Of a stretch of 64,000 nt of DNA, positions 25,195 through 33,591 are shown piece after piece. Under the pieces are notes generated by a model. It made no database searches. It had not been told where the DNA came from and saw only the letters and a list, made by a program, of their open reading frames with translations. Every line of letters starts with the position of its first letter. Position 1 is the first letter of the stretch. A program made the position numbers and the translations under genes. This stretch comes from Kocuria marina (GTDB lineage: Bacteria > Actinomycetota > Actinomycetes > Actinomycetales > Micrococcaceae), in assembly GCF_000786655.1 (NCBI RefSeq), contig NZ_JROM01000058.1:1-64000 (forward strand), written 5' to 3'.

Positions 25195-26322
25195 TCAGCC
25201 GTTCTGGGGAACCTGGTCCACGAGCTCGTCGTCCTCCGGCTCGTCCGCGGGGGTGACGCGGCGGACCTGCTCGGAGGTCACCGTCCGTTCCCGCTGATAG
25301 GGCTCGAGGGTCACGGGGTGGCCAGTCTCGAGCGATTCGAGGACGGCCTCGTTCACGCGCACGTCCAGCATGCCCTCCTCGCCGTCCGGTTCCGGAGCCT
25401 CGCCCCGGCGCAGGCAGTCCACGAAGTACTGGGTCTGGCCACCGAACTGTTCCACGGGGTCGTGGGCGAAGCTCTCGGAGGAGCCCTCCTGGGTGAGCGT
25501 GTACTCGATGCCCACGCCCGGACCGAAACCGAAGCACGGCTGGGCGCTGATCTCGCCCTTGGTCCCGGCCACGGTGAACTGCTCGGCGGACTCGGAGGCG
25601 TAGCTGATGGTGAACTGCGCCACCCGTTCACCCGGGAAGGTGAGGGTCACGGCCACGGTGTCGTCGAAGTTGAACTCGCGGCCCGGGGTGCGGACACCCT
25701 TGGCGTAGACCTCCACGGGTTCGTCGTGGAAGAGGTTGCGGACCATGTTCTGCGGGTAGGTCCCCATGTCGGGGATGGGCCCACCCCAGTAACCGGAGTG
25801 ACCGCGGTGGTTCTCCTCCGTGATGTCCTGGGAGAAGGTGGCGGTGAAGAATCGCGGGTCACCGATGACCTGCTGGTCACGGACCTTCTCGATCATCTCC
25901 ACGGTCGCGGGTTCCTGGTGCAGGCGGTAGGCGACCATGAGGGTGGCCCCGCTCTGCTTCGCGGCGTCGGTGATGGCCTGGCAGTCCTCCACGGAGGTGG
26001 CCATGGGCTTCTCGAGCAGGGTGTGGATCCCGGCCTTCAACGCCGGTTCCGCGAACTCGCGGTGCCGGAAGACGGGGGTGGCCACGTACACGGCGTCGAT
26101 GTCGCCGGACTCCAGCAGCGCGGGGTACTCCTCGTAGGAGTAGGTGGCCACGCCGAATTCCTGACCCAGTGCCTCCGCCTTCTCCGGGCTCGAGGTCACC
26201 AGGGCCGCGAGCTCCGCGTCCTCGATCCGGGAGAGCCCGGGGATGAACGCCTGCTGGGAGATCTGTCCCACGCCCACCACGGCGAAGCGGACGGGGTGGT
26301 TGTTCTGAGTGGCATCAGCCAT
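25195..26322 (-). CDS. Gfo/Idh/MocA-family oxidoreductase
   Basis: A 375-residue NAD(P)-dependent dehydrogenase of sugar or inositol-type substrates. The N-terminal Rossmann domain shows VVGVGQISQQAFIPG. The family EKP motif appears in HTLLEKPMATSVEDC. The C-terminal alpha/beta domain contains DMGTYPQNMVRNLF near the substrate site. ATG at 26320-26322 with GGAGGTCAG upstream. The acidic C-terminus (DEPEDDELVDQVPQNG) is an unusual extension. Substrate unknown. It lies 42 bp upstream of the SDR gene on the same strand. Confidence 0.85.
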   Translation of the reverse strand: MADATQNNHPVRFAVVGVGQISQQAFIPGLSRIEDAELAALVTSSPEKAEALGQEFGVATYSYEEYPALLESGDIDAVYVATPVFRHREFAEPALKAGIHTLLEKPMATSVEDCQAITDAAKQSGATLMVAYRLHQEPATVEMIEKVRDQQVIGDPRFFTATFSQDITEENHRGHSGYWGGPIPDMGTYPQNMVRNLFHDEPVEVYAKGVRTPGREFNFDDTVAVTLTFPGERVAQFTISYASESAEQFTVAGTKGEISAQPCFGFGPGVGIEYTLTQEGSSESFAHDPVEQFGGQTQYFVDCLRRGEAPEPDGEEGMLDVRVNEAVLESLETGHPVTLEPYQRERTVTSEQVRRVTPADEPEDDELVDQVPQNG

Positions 26323-26462
26323 GATTCTGACCTCCGGACTGCTCGAATATGACGGTCCACGCGCACAAGTCAGGGGGCTTATGACGTGCCACTGCCCACT
26401 GTAGGCACGGGCCGCGAGCCTTGTCAGCGCTCGTTCACCCACCGCGCACAGCCTCCCGGGTC

Positions 26463-27260
26463 TCAGAGTTCGCGCGCGTTGCGCAGCACCGGGATGGCCT
26501 TGCGCGTCCGCTCCACGAGCTCCGGGTCCAGGTCCACGACCGTGTAGTCCGGGGCGTCTCCCAGCTCCGCCACCACGGAGCCGTCCGGGGCTGCCACCAG
26601 GCTGTGCCCCACACCGCGCGGCGCCTTGTCCGGGTTCTCCTCCCCCACCGACTCGGGGTTCGCCTGTCCCACGGCCACCACGTACGACGTCGTGTCCAGG
26701 GCTCTCGCGCGGGCCAACAGTTCCCACTGCGCGACCTTGCCCGGCCCGTCACCCCAGGACGCGCCGAGAACGGTGACCACGGCGCCGTCGTGCGCCAATC
26801 GTGTGAACAGGCGCGGGAAACGGATGTCGTAGCACGTGGCGACCCCCACCGTGAGGCCGCCCGCGGAGAAGGTGACCGGTTCGTCGCCGGGGTCCACGGT
26901 GTCCGACTCCAGGAAACCGAAGGCGTCGTACAAGTGGATCTTGGCGTAACCGCGCACGGTGCCGTCCGGGAGGGCGATCACCGCGGTGTTGCGCACGCGA
27001 TCGCCGTCGCCGGGGGTGAACATGCCGGCGACGATCGCGACCGAGTTCTCGCGCGCGAGCTCGGAGACCGCGGTGGCCCACGGGCCGTCGAGGGGTTCGG
27101 CGACGTCCTCGAGGCTGCGACCGAACGCGAACATCGTGGCCTCGGGCAGCACGAGGAGGTCCGCGCGGTCCTCCCCCGCGCGGCGCGCGAGCTCTCGGAC
27201 GCGCTCGAGGTTCCGCTGCGAGTCGTGGGTGCTGAGCAACTGGCCGAGTGCGATACGCAT
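26463..27260 (-). CDS. Carbon-nitrogen hydrolase (nitrilase superfamily)
   Basis: A 265-residue amidase-type enzyme that hydrolyses a non-peptide C-N bond through a Glu-Lys-Cys triad, visible as E40 (LVLPEATM), K107 (GYAKIHLYD) and C143 (GVATCYDIRFP). Its compact size fits the omega-amidase/Nit-like branch. The start is ambiguous between GTG 27269 and ATG 27260. I use 27260 because TACCGT lies just upstream at -13 to -8, suggesting leaderless transcription, and the fold begins at MRIALGQ. It precedes the Idh and SDR genes by 140 bp. Confidence 0.85.
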   Translation of the reverse strand: MRIALGQLLSTHDSQRNLERVRELARRAGEDRADLLVLPEATMFAFGRSLEDVAEPLDGPWATAVSELARENSVAIVAGMFTPGDGDRVRNTAVIALPDGTVRGYAKIHLYDAFGFLESDTVDPGDEPVTFSAGGLTVGVATCYDIRFPRLFTRLAHDGAVVTVLGASWGDGPGKVAQWELLARARALDTTSYVVAVGQANPESVGEENPDKAPRGVGHSLVAAPDGSVVAELGDAPDYTVVDLDPELVERTRKAIPVLRNAREL

Positions 27261-27395
27261 GTCAGTCACGGTAGCCGGGCGGCGCAGGGGTCCGGAAGTG
27301 CTGCCGGGGCGCGGGGGTCGTCTCCGCGCGGACGTCGACGGCGCGTCCCACGCGGAACCACCCGACCGCCCGCGGGTGCGGGGCGACCCCGGGAC

Positions 27396-27788
27396 CTATG
27401 CGTTCTTTGCGATCTTGACCGCGCTCATGATCATGGGGATCTGCAGCGGGAGGCGGCCGAGGGAGATCGCCTGCTTCGCGGCGGACGCGTGGCGCCAGTC
27501 CCACGCCATCTTGAAGTTGCCGGGCCACACGCCCACGAACAAGGCGGTCGCGGCCACCCCGCCGGCCTTGCGCGTGGCGGGAATGAGCAGCAGCGCAGCG
27601 GTCCCGAGTTCCGCGAACCCCGAGCCGATGGACCACTGCCGCGCGGTGCCGGGCAGCTGTTCGGGGATCAGGTGATCGAAGGGTTCCGGCTTCACGAGGT
27701 GCAGGGTGCCCATCCCCGTGAGGGCCAATCCGGTGAACAGCGCGGCGCGGTGGGCCCTGCGGCGGGCGGTCATCAGTTTTTTGGTCAT
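27396..27788 (-). CDS. DoxX-like membrane protein
   Basis: A 130-residue protein with four hydrophobic segments. The DoxX pattern is seen in FTGLALTGMGTLHLVKPEPF, the WSIGSGFAELGTAALLLIP helix, and LFVGVWPGNFKMAWDWRHA. The family's function is poorly defined. The ATG at 27786-27788 overlaps the stop of a truncated MBL reading frame (ATGA). TACCGT at -11 to -6 suggests a leaderless promoter inside that remnant. Confidence 0.75.
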   Translation of the reverse strand: MTKKLMTARRRAHRAALFTGLALTGMGTLHLVKPEPFDHLIPEQLPGTARQWSIGSGFAELGTAALLLIPATRKAGGVAATALFVGVWPGNFKMAWDWRHASAAKQAISLGRLPLQIPMIMSAVKIAKNA

Positions 27789-28015
27789 GCTCCACGGTAC
27801 CCGGGAGTGGACTCCCCGCAGCGGCGGTAGGACGGGCCCCACTCCTCACCGCAGTCGATGAGGTACTGCGAACCGTTCACGGTGAGCAGCGTGGAGATGC
27901 CCACCCGGTCGGAGCCGTCCCACCACGGCGGCCCACCGGAGGTCCCCAGCAGGGTCACGCGCGTGGCGTAACGGGAGGCGTCCTCCCGACTCAGTGGCCG
28001 CGGTGCGACGTTCAT
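27785..28015 (-). pseudogene. Metallo-beta-lactamase-fold hydrolase, N-terminal fragment
   Basis: Seventy-six residues match only the first strands of an MBL-fold protein (VTLLGTSGGPPWWDGSDRVG, STLLTVNGSQYLIDCGEEWG). The HxHxDH metal site and everything after are missing; the frame ends at GYRGA where it meets the DoxX start. Its ATG overlaps the stop of the hydroxylase remnant (28012-28015), so it was once coupled to the aromatic-degradation operon. Probably a deletion product. Confidence 0.7.
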
Positions 28016-28578
28016 GCCCGGGCCCCCTGCTGAGAAGCGTCCCGCGTTCCCTGCTCGGAAGCGCCCCCGGAGTCCTGCTCGGAAGCGTCGCGAGCACTCA
28101 CGGAGCTCCGGCCGCCCTGAAGCGCACCCTCCCCGCTGCCCAACACCGCGCGCAGCGTCTCGGTCAGCGTGGCCGCGGGATCCTCGGCCATCCCGTGCGA
28201 ACGGTAGGCCACGTGGTTGTGGGGGCGCACGAGCACCATGCCGTCGTCCGCGACCTCGCGCAGTCCGGCCCAGTCACCGTAAAGGTCCTCGTACTCCTGC
28301 TCCGGCCCGATCACGTGGGCCGTGAGCGGGATGCCGAGCTCCTCGGCCACCCGTTCGACGGCGTTCGCCCACTTGGCGCCGTTGATCCCGGTGAGCACCG
28401 TGAACCGGCCGTGCCCGCAGATGTCGTGCGTGGACACGCTGGGTTCCCGCGGGTCAGCGAGCCCGAGCCACGCGTGGGGCAGCCGCGAGCCGGGGCGCGT
28501 CGTCGGACGGTAGTACAGCTCGGCGTCCCGCTCGTCCACGGGCAGCTCGGTGCCGTCCGCGACCACGGCGGAGGACGA
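28012..28578 (-). pseudogene. Aromatic FAD hydroxylase (PheA/TfdB type), C-terminal remnant
   Basis: The 188 residues correspond to the thioredoxin-like C-terminal domain of phenol/resorcinol-type flavin hydroxylases: AELYYRPTTRPGSRLPHAWL, HGRFTVLTGINGAKWANAVE and DGMVLVRPHNHVAYRSHGMA. The roughly 400-residue FAD and substrate-binding part is absent; homology starts about 50 bp after the stop of the upstream fusion gene. Given the neighbours (hydroxyquinol dioxygenase, maleylacetate reductase), the lost enzyme was probably the resorcinol or hydroquinone hydroxylase that supplied hydroxyquinol. The loss leaves the locus without its entry step. Confidence 0.75.
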
Positions 28579-28631
28579 TCCGGCCGGGCCGTGACGGCAC
28601 GGCGCTTGCGGTGGAGGGGAAAGAGGTGGGC

Positions 28632-30665
28632 TCAGACGTCCTCGGGGGCGAGCACCACGTCGAAGCGGGTACTGGCCCAGCTCTCGTCCAGGCTGCGACC
28701 GTCCGGGGTGGGCTCGTTCGCGTCGTGGGTCTCGAATGTCTTGATCAGGGAGTCCTTGACGCCGAACACGGAGTCGCCGGCCTCGAGCTGCGGATCGCCC
28801 TCCACGAAGATGTGGGTCACGAGCGTGCGCCGCCCCGGGGCCGAGACCATGAAGTGCAGGTGCGCGGCGCGGTACGGCGAGCGCCCGGTGCTCTGCAGCA
28901 TCTTGCCCACGGGCCCGTCGTGCGGGATCGGGTACGGGGTGGGTGTGAGGCCCCAGAAACGGAACGTCCCGTCGTCGTCGGACTCGAGCCATGCACGACC
29001 GTAGACCCGGCCGTCGGTGTGCTGGACGTCGTACAGACCCTCGTCGTCCGCTTCCCACACCTCGATGCGCGCACCCGCCACGGGGTTGCCGTCCGTGTCC
29101 TTGACGGTTCCCTCGACCCAGCACGGCTGGCCCGGGGCACCTCCGGCGATGTCCTCGCCCTGGTCGATGCGCGGGGCGTCCTGGACGAAGAACGGGCCGA
29201 ACACGGTGGCTTCCGTGGCGTCCTCGTAGGCCTGGTTGTTCACGGCGATGGTCTGCATGGAGATGCCCAGCACGTCCGAGAGCAGCACGAATTCCTGGCG
29301 GGTGTCCGTGGTGATGTTCCCCGCGTCGGTGAGGAACTTGATCGCGGCGTTCCACTCGTCCTCGGTCAGCCGGGTCTCGCGCACGACGGCGTGGGCGTGG
29401 GTCACGACGCTGCGCAGCACCTCCGCGAGGCGCTGGTCGGGGGACTCGTCGAAGGACGCCAGGACCTGTTCGGTGAGTTGCGCTTCGCGCTGGCACTGCT
29501 CCTCACTCTCGGTGCTGTCGGACGCGTCACCGGTCGCGGCCGTGACCACCGAGGGGTTCTCCCCCTGCAGGGCCGCGCGCAACAGCACGGTGAGGTTCTC
29601 GGTCGTGGGCGTGACCGGGTTGGACTCCGGGATGGCCTTGAGCGAGCGCTCCACGGCCTCGGTAACGTCCTCCTCGGTGAAGCCGACGTCGGACAGCGCC
29701 CGGGGTGCGTCCAGGTCCTTCCGCAGTGCGGCCAGTGCGTCGTTGGCGGCCCGGGCCTCCCCACCGGCCACGGTGCCCTCGTACCCGAGCGCGGCGGCGA
29801 GGCGGCCGGCGAGTTCCGGGACGGCCGGGGCGTTGAACGCCAGGACGTACGGCAGCACGGTCGCGTGGGTCTCGGCGTGGGGCAGGTTGAACGTCCCCCC
29901 GAGCACGTGCGCGATCTTGTGGTGGATCCCCGACCCCGCGGACGCGAACGACAGTGCGGAGAGGTAGCAGCCGTAGAGCGCCTGCTCACGGGCGTGCATG
30001 TCCTCGGGGTCCTTCACGATCCCCCGCAGGGCGATCGCGAGTGCCCGCGCCCCCTCGAGCGCATGCGCTTGGTTGATGGGATCGGCCTTGGGCGCCCACA
30101 GCGAGTCCACGCAGTGCGCGAGCCCGTTGAGCCCGGACGCGACAGACAGGCCCACGGGCAGGGAACGCGAGAGTTCGGCGTCGTAGATCACGGCCTCGGG
30201 CAGTACCTTGGGGTCCAGGCCGGTGGACTTGGTGCGGTCCTCCGTCATACCCCACATGCTGGTGGCCTCGGAGCCCGCGTAGGTCGTGGGCACGGCCAGG
30301 AGGGGCAGCCCGGACGTCAGTGCGATGGCCTTGCCCAGCCCCGTGGTGGAGCCGCCGCCCACGGTGACGAGCGCGTCCGCGTCCGCCTCGCGTGCGGCGT
30401 CCCGCGCGCGCTCGGCGAGTTCCACGGGGACGTGCTGGACGACGTCGTTCCACGTCAGGGCGGGCTGCGCACGCTCGGCGACCTGCCGGACCAGCTCCGC
30501 TTCGTGCTCCCCCGCGATGATCATGGGGCGCGTGGCGCCGAGGCGGTCGAGTTCGGCCGCGAGGTGTTCGGCGGCCTTGCCCGAGCCGAACAGGACACGT
30601 TGTCCCAGGGTCGTGTGCTCGAAGACCATCGGCCGGGGCGCTGAGTCGGAACGCTGGATGGACAT
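28632..30665 (-). CDS. Fused maleylacetate reductase-hydroxyquinol 1,2-dioxygenase
   Basis: A 677-residue bifunctional enzyme for two consecutive steps: intradiol cleavage of hydroxyquinol to maleylacetate, then NAD(P)H reduction to 3-oxoadipate. Residues 10-370 are an iron-ADH-fold maleylacetate reductase ([54 protein letters not shown]). Residues 371-395 are a polar linker. Residues 396-677 are the dioxygenase, with the iron ligands in [17 protein letters not shown] and AHLHFMV and the N-terminal helical dimer region. One uninterrupted frame joins them. ATG at 30663-30665. A divergent LysR gene is the likely regulator, and the aromatic hydroxylase just downstream is only a remnant. Confidence 0.93.
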   Translation of the reverse strand: MSIQRSDSAPRPMVFEHTTLGQRVLFGSGKAAEHLAAELDRLGATRPMIIAGEHEAELVRQVAERAQPALTWNDVVQHVPVELAERARDAAREADADALVTVGGGSTTGLGKAIALTSGLPLLAVPTTYAGSEATSMWGMTEDRTKSTGLDPKVLPEAVIYDAELSRSLPVGLSVASGLNGLAHCVDSLWAPKADPINQAHALEGARALAIALRGIVKDPEDMHAREQALYGCYLSALSFASAGSGIHHKIAHVLGGTFNLPHAETHATVLPYVLAFNAPAVPELAGRLAAALGYEGTVAGGEARAANDALAALRKDLDAPRALSDVGFTEEDVTEAVERSLKAIPESNPVTPTTENLTVLLRAALQGENPSVVTAATGDASDSTESEEQCQREAQLTEQVLASFDESPDQRLAEVLRSVVTHAHAVVRETRLTEDEWNAAIKFLTDAGNITTDTRQEFVLLSDVLGISMQTIAVNNQAYEDATEATVFGPFFVQDAPRIDQGEDIAGGAPGQPCWVEGTVKDTDGNPVAGARIEVWEADDEGLYDVQHTDGRVYGRAWLESDDDGTFRFWGLTPTPYPIPHDGPVGKMLQSTGRSPYRAAHLHFMVSAPGRRTLVTHIFVEGDPQLEAGDSVFGVKDSLIKTFETHDANEPTPDGRSLDESWASTRFDVVLAPEDV

Positions 30666-30769
30666 GGGAAACCTGCCTTGACTGGACGATCCTGATGTCC
30701 TTCCAGTGTGGTGCACACCATATTCATAGATTCAAGACAATTTTTTCTAGGCAGACATAAGGAAACATT
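30666..30769. promoter_or_regulatory. Divergent LysR-type promoter region
   Basis: The 104-bp gap between the fusion gene and lysR is AT-rich for this genome. It contains ATTCATAGATTCAAG (a T-N11-A-like LysR box) near 30723-30737 and the dyad-like TGTGGTGCACACCA near 30708-30721. An AAGGAAA ribosome site precedes lysR. This is typical LysR control; the boundaries are inferred. Confidence 0.5.
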
Positions 30770-31738
30770 ATGAATACGCGCCAGCTCACGTACTTCCTCG
30801 CGGTCGTGGACCACCAGGGCTTCACTGCCGCGTCCGCGGCCCTGCGGATCACGCAACCGGCTCTGAGCAACACCGTGAAGCAACTCGAGAAGGAATGCGG
30901 CGTGCCGCTGCTGCACCGCGGCGCACGCGGCACCCGGCCCACCGAGGCCGGCAAACAACTCGCCACGGACGCCCGGCGCATCCTGCACGACCTCGCGTCC
31001 ACCACAGCGCGCATGCGGTCGATCGCCCAGGGCCGGCGGGGTCAGGTCACGCTGTCCGTGGCGCCGGCATTCGAGTGGTGGCACCTGCCCCACGCGCTGA
31101 ACATCGTGGAGAACGCGGCCCCGGACATCGACATCGACCTGCGGGACCCCTCCCCGGACATCACCCTGCGCACGCTGCACGAGGGCGTGATCGATCTGGG
31201 GGTGGTCCTGACCTCGGACGTCTCCGCCCTGCGGCGGATCCACGGCGCGGATCTGAGCCTGGAACCCCTGCTGACCATGCCGCTCGTGGTGCTGTTGCCG
31301 CGCAGCATGGACACCCTGCCGCCCTACGTGTCCCTCGCAGATTTCGCGTCCGAGACGTGGCTCGTGCCCGCCCGCTACCCGGGACTGTCCGGGCTGCCGG
31401 AGTTACTGGCCAATGTGTGGCGCGAACGCCCCACGACCCGCCCGGCGGCCGTCACGGAGGTGTCCACGCTACAGACATGTGTCCCGCTCGTGGCGGCCGG
31501 GCGCGGGGTGGCGCTCGTGCCCGAGCAGGTGCGGGAGATCATGGGTGCCAAGTGCGTGATCCGGAAGGTGCGGGAGAGCGTGCCGCCACAGACCGCCGTC
31601 GTCGGCTGGCGCACGCAGCAATCGCTGTCCCCCGCCGTCCTGCGCGTCAAGGACGTCCTGCTGGACCCCGCCACGTGGGCGCGACCCGGGGACGCCGTGG
31701 GTCCGGATCCCGCGCTCGAGCAGGAACAGAGCTGGTGA
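30770..31738 (+). CDS. LysR-family regulator of the hydroxyquinol locus
   Basis: A 322-residue protein. The N-terminal winged helix (FTAASAALRITQPALSNTVK) is followed by the linker helix and a periplasmic-binding-protein-like effector domain with two lobes (SVAPAFEWWHLPHALN, VPLVAAGRGVALVPEQVR). Family members activate divergent catabolic genes when an aromatic intermediate binds. Here the adjacent target is the maleylacetate reductase-dioxygenase fusion, so hydroxyquinol or maleylacetate is a reasonable ligand guess. The start is supported by AAGGAAA seven bases upstream. Confidence 0.88.
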   Translation: MNTRQLTYFLAVVDHQGFTAASAALRITQPALSNTVKQLEKECGVPLLHRGARGTRPTEAGKQLATDARRILHDLASTTARMRSIAQGRRGQVTLSVAPAFEWWHLPHALNIVENAAPDIDIDLRDPSPDITLRTLHEGVIDLGVVLTSDVSALRRIHGADLSLEPLLTMPLVVLLPRSMDTLPPYVSLADFASETWLVPARYPGLSGLPELLANVWRERPTTRPAAVTEVSTLQTCVPLVAAGRGVALVPEQVREIMGAKCVIRKVRESVPPQTAVVGWRTQQSLSPAVLRVKDVLLDPATWARPGDAVGPDPALEQEQSW

Positions 31739-31875
31739 CCACCTCCTGCCATAACCGGCGCTTATCGGTCATCCCGCGTTCCTCGTGAAGGGACGCACGT
31801 ACCGGGCCTAGGCTGGGAGACAGCACGCGGCGTCGTCGTCGGAGGACGTCGTCGCAGGAAGTGGAGGAGACGGTC

Positions 31876-32691
31876 ATGGACCCGTTCGTGTCACCCGAAT
31901 GGCTCGGCGAGCACCGCGAGGACGTGGTGCTCGCCGACGCCCGCATGTACCTGGACGGACGCAGCGCGGAGGCCGCCTACCTGCAGGGACACCTGCCCGG
32001 CGCGGTGTTCGTGGACGTGGCCACCGCGCTCGCGGCCCCGGCCTCCCCGGAGAAGGGTCGGCACCCGCTGCCCACCCCCGAGGATTTCGCCGCGGCGATG
32101 TCCCGGGCGGGCATCGGCGACGACACCACGGTGGTCGCGTACGACGACGCCGGCAACGTCATGGCCGCGCGCCTCATCTGGATGCTGCGCACCACGGGCC
32201 ACCGCGCCGCGCTGCTCGACGGCGGCCTGTCTGCCGCAGGCTCCGGCGAGCTGGAACGACGCCGCACGGTCCTCCCCGAGGCACGTTTCACCCCGGTGCC
32301 GTGGCCGCCCGACGCGCTCGCGAGCATCGACGAGGCGGTCCACGGCCCGCTGGTCGTGGACGCGCGCGACCGCACACGGTTCGCGGGCAACACCCCCGAT
32401 CCCGTGGATCCGCGCTCCGGCCACATCCCGGGTGCCGTGAACGTCCCGTGCCGTGAGCACCTGACCGAGCGACAGACCCTGCAACCGGTGGAGCAGTTGC
32501 GGGAGCGATTCGAGCGCGCGGGGGTCACGGACGCGCACCACATGATCTCCTATTGCGGCTCCGGTGTGACGGCGTGCCACAACCTCCTCGTGGCCGAGCA
32601 CGCGGGACTCGGCACGGGACGGCTGTTCCCCGGGAGCTGGTCCCAGTACTCCCACACGGACCGCCCCGTGGAGACGTCCCCTCAGGGCTGA
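31876..32691 (+). CDS. Thiosulfate/3-mercaptopyruvate sulfurtransferase (two-domain rhodanese)
   Basis: A 271-residue enzyme with two rhodanese folds. The N-terminal domain (VVLADARMYLDGRSAEAAYL, GHLPGAVFVDV) is inactive-type. The C-terminal domain has the catalytic cysteine in SYCGSGVTACHN. It transfers sulfane sulfur to thiophilic acceptors in the cytosol. The CGSGVTA loop resembles mercaptopyruvate sulfurtransferases more than classical rhodanese (CRxGx[R/T]), so the donor is uncertain. GGAGGAG precedes the ATG at 31876, chosen over the in-frame GTG at 31861. It stands alone downstream of lysR. Confidence 0.88.
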   Translation: MDPFVSPEWLGEHREDVVLADARMYLDGRSAEAAYLQGHLPGAVFVDVATALAAPASPEKGRHPLPTPEDFAAAMSRAGIGDDTTVVAYDDAGNVMAARLIWMLRTTGHRAALLDGGLSAAGSGELERRRTVLPEARFTPVPWPPDALASIDEAVHGPLVVDARDRTRFAGNTPDPVDPRSGHIPGAVNVPCREHLTERQTLQPVEQLRERFERAGVTDAHHMISYCGSGVTACHNLLVAEHAGLGTGRLFPGSWSQYSHTDRPVETSPQG

Positions 32692-32785
32692 ACCATCCAT
32701 CACGGTACTTACGGTTTCCCCACCTCGGTGCCAAGATGGGAAGCACCACAGTGGTTAGCGCCACGGACAATACAGGAGGCACGTC

Positions 32786-33463
32786 ATGACTCAGCAACCC
32801 GAGAACCCGGATCCCATCGCGTCCGCCGGTCAGATCGACGATCCCGACCAGCCCACCACAGTGCAGGGCCACGACGACTCCCGCGCCGGCCGCGACACCC
32901 AACCGGATGAGAGTTCCGCGGAAGGGGACCCCGACCAACCCGGCGCGGTCCGTCGCACCACCGTCGCCCCCGCGGGCACCACCGATTCGACCACTGTCGA
33001 CGGCGCGGTGAACGCGACCGATCGCGGCGACGTCGTCGAGGAGCGCACCGTCCGTGACGACCGCGACGTCGTGCGTGATGACCACACCGCGGACGACGGC
33101 AAGCCGCCCAAGGCGTTGAAGGAGACCGGCTTCCCCAACGTGGGCGAGGGCACCGTGGACGAGCAGAGCGCCCGCGAGGTCGATTCGGAGGCGCTGGCCG
33201 GGACGCGGAAGTTCCAGCCCAGGTCCGGGGACCCCAACCCGAACATCTCTGCGAACCCCGCCGACCGCCCGGACGTGGACGGCGAGGTCTTCGACGAGGG
33301 CAACGCCCAGTACGAGCGCTCCGAGGAGATGCCGGACATCGAACCCGTACGGCATTCGCACATGGTCGAGGAGCGCGTCCAGGAGCAGGAACGCGACTAC
33401 GACCTCGAGACCACCGAGGACGGCGAGCGCTACCTCACGCCCAAGGACCTGCCGAACAACTGA
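32786..33463 (+). CDS. Acidic, disordered protein (DUF5709-like), function unknown
   Basis: A 225-residue, strongly acidic and hydrophilic protein without membrane segments or known catalytic motifs. Low-complexity stretches rich in D, E, T and R (VVEERTVRDDRDVVRDDHTA) precede a more structured C-terminal third (GNAQYERSEEMPDIEPVRHS, ETTEDGERYLTPKDL). The ending resembles actinobacterial DUF5709 proteins, but I cannot confirm this. A near-ideal AGGAGG site precedes the ATG, so it is probably well translated. A strong terminator follows. Confidence 0.65.
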   Translation: MTQQPENPDPIASAGQIDDPDQPTTVQGHDDSRAGRDTQPDESSAEGDPDQPGAVRRTTVAPAGTTDSTTVDGAVNATDRGDVVEERTVRDDRDVVRDDHTADDGKPPKALKETGFPNVGEGTVDEQSAREVDSEALAGTRKFQPRSGDPNPNISANPADRPDVDGEVFDEGNAQYERSEEMPDIEPVRHSHMVEERVQEQERDYDLETTEDGERYLTPKDLPNN

Positions 33464-33480
33464 CGGCGGTCCCGCATGCG

Positions 33481-33510
33481 CGCCCGGTCGAACACCCGTT
33501 CGACCGGGCG
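33481..33510 (+). terminator. Hairpin terminator
   Basis: Perfect 13-bp arms CGCCCGGTCGAAC / GTTCGACCGGGCG with loop ACCC, 18 bases after the acidic-protein stop. Confidence 0.8.
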
Positions 33511-33591
33511 CTCGTGTTTGCGCGGCCTTGATAGTCTCGGGCTTTCCGGGCACCGCAGGTGCCGCGTCCCCGACCACGGAAGAACCGGGCC

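Noticed and set aside
28012-29496. A 494-residue minus-strand gene
   Set aside because: Only the last 188 residues resemble a protein family; the rest is an alternative frame inside the reductase-dioxygenase fusion.
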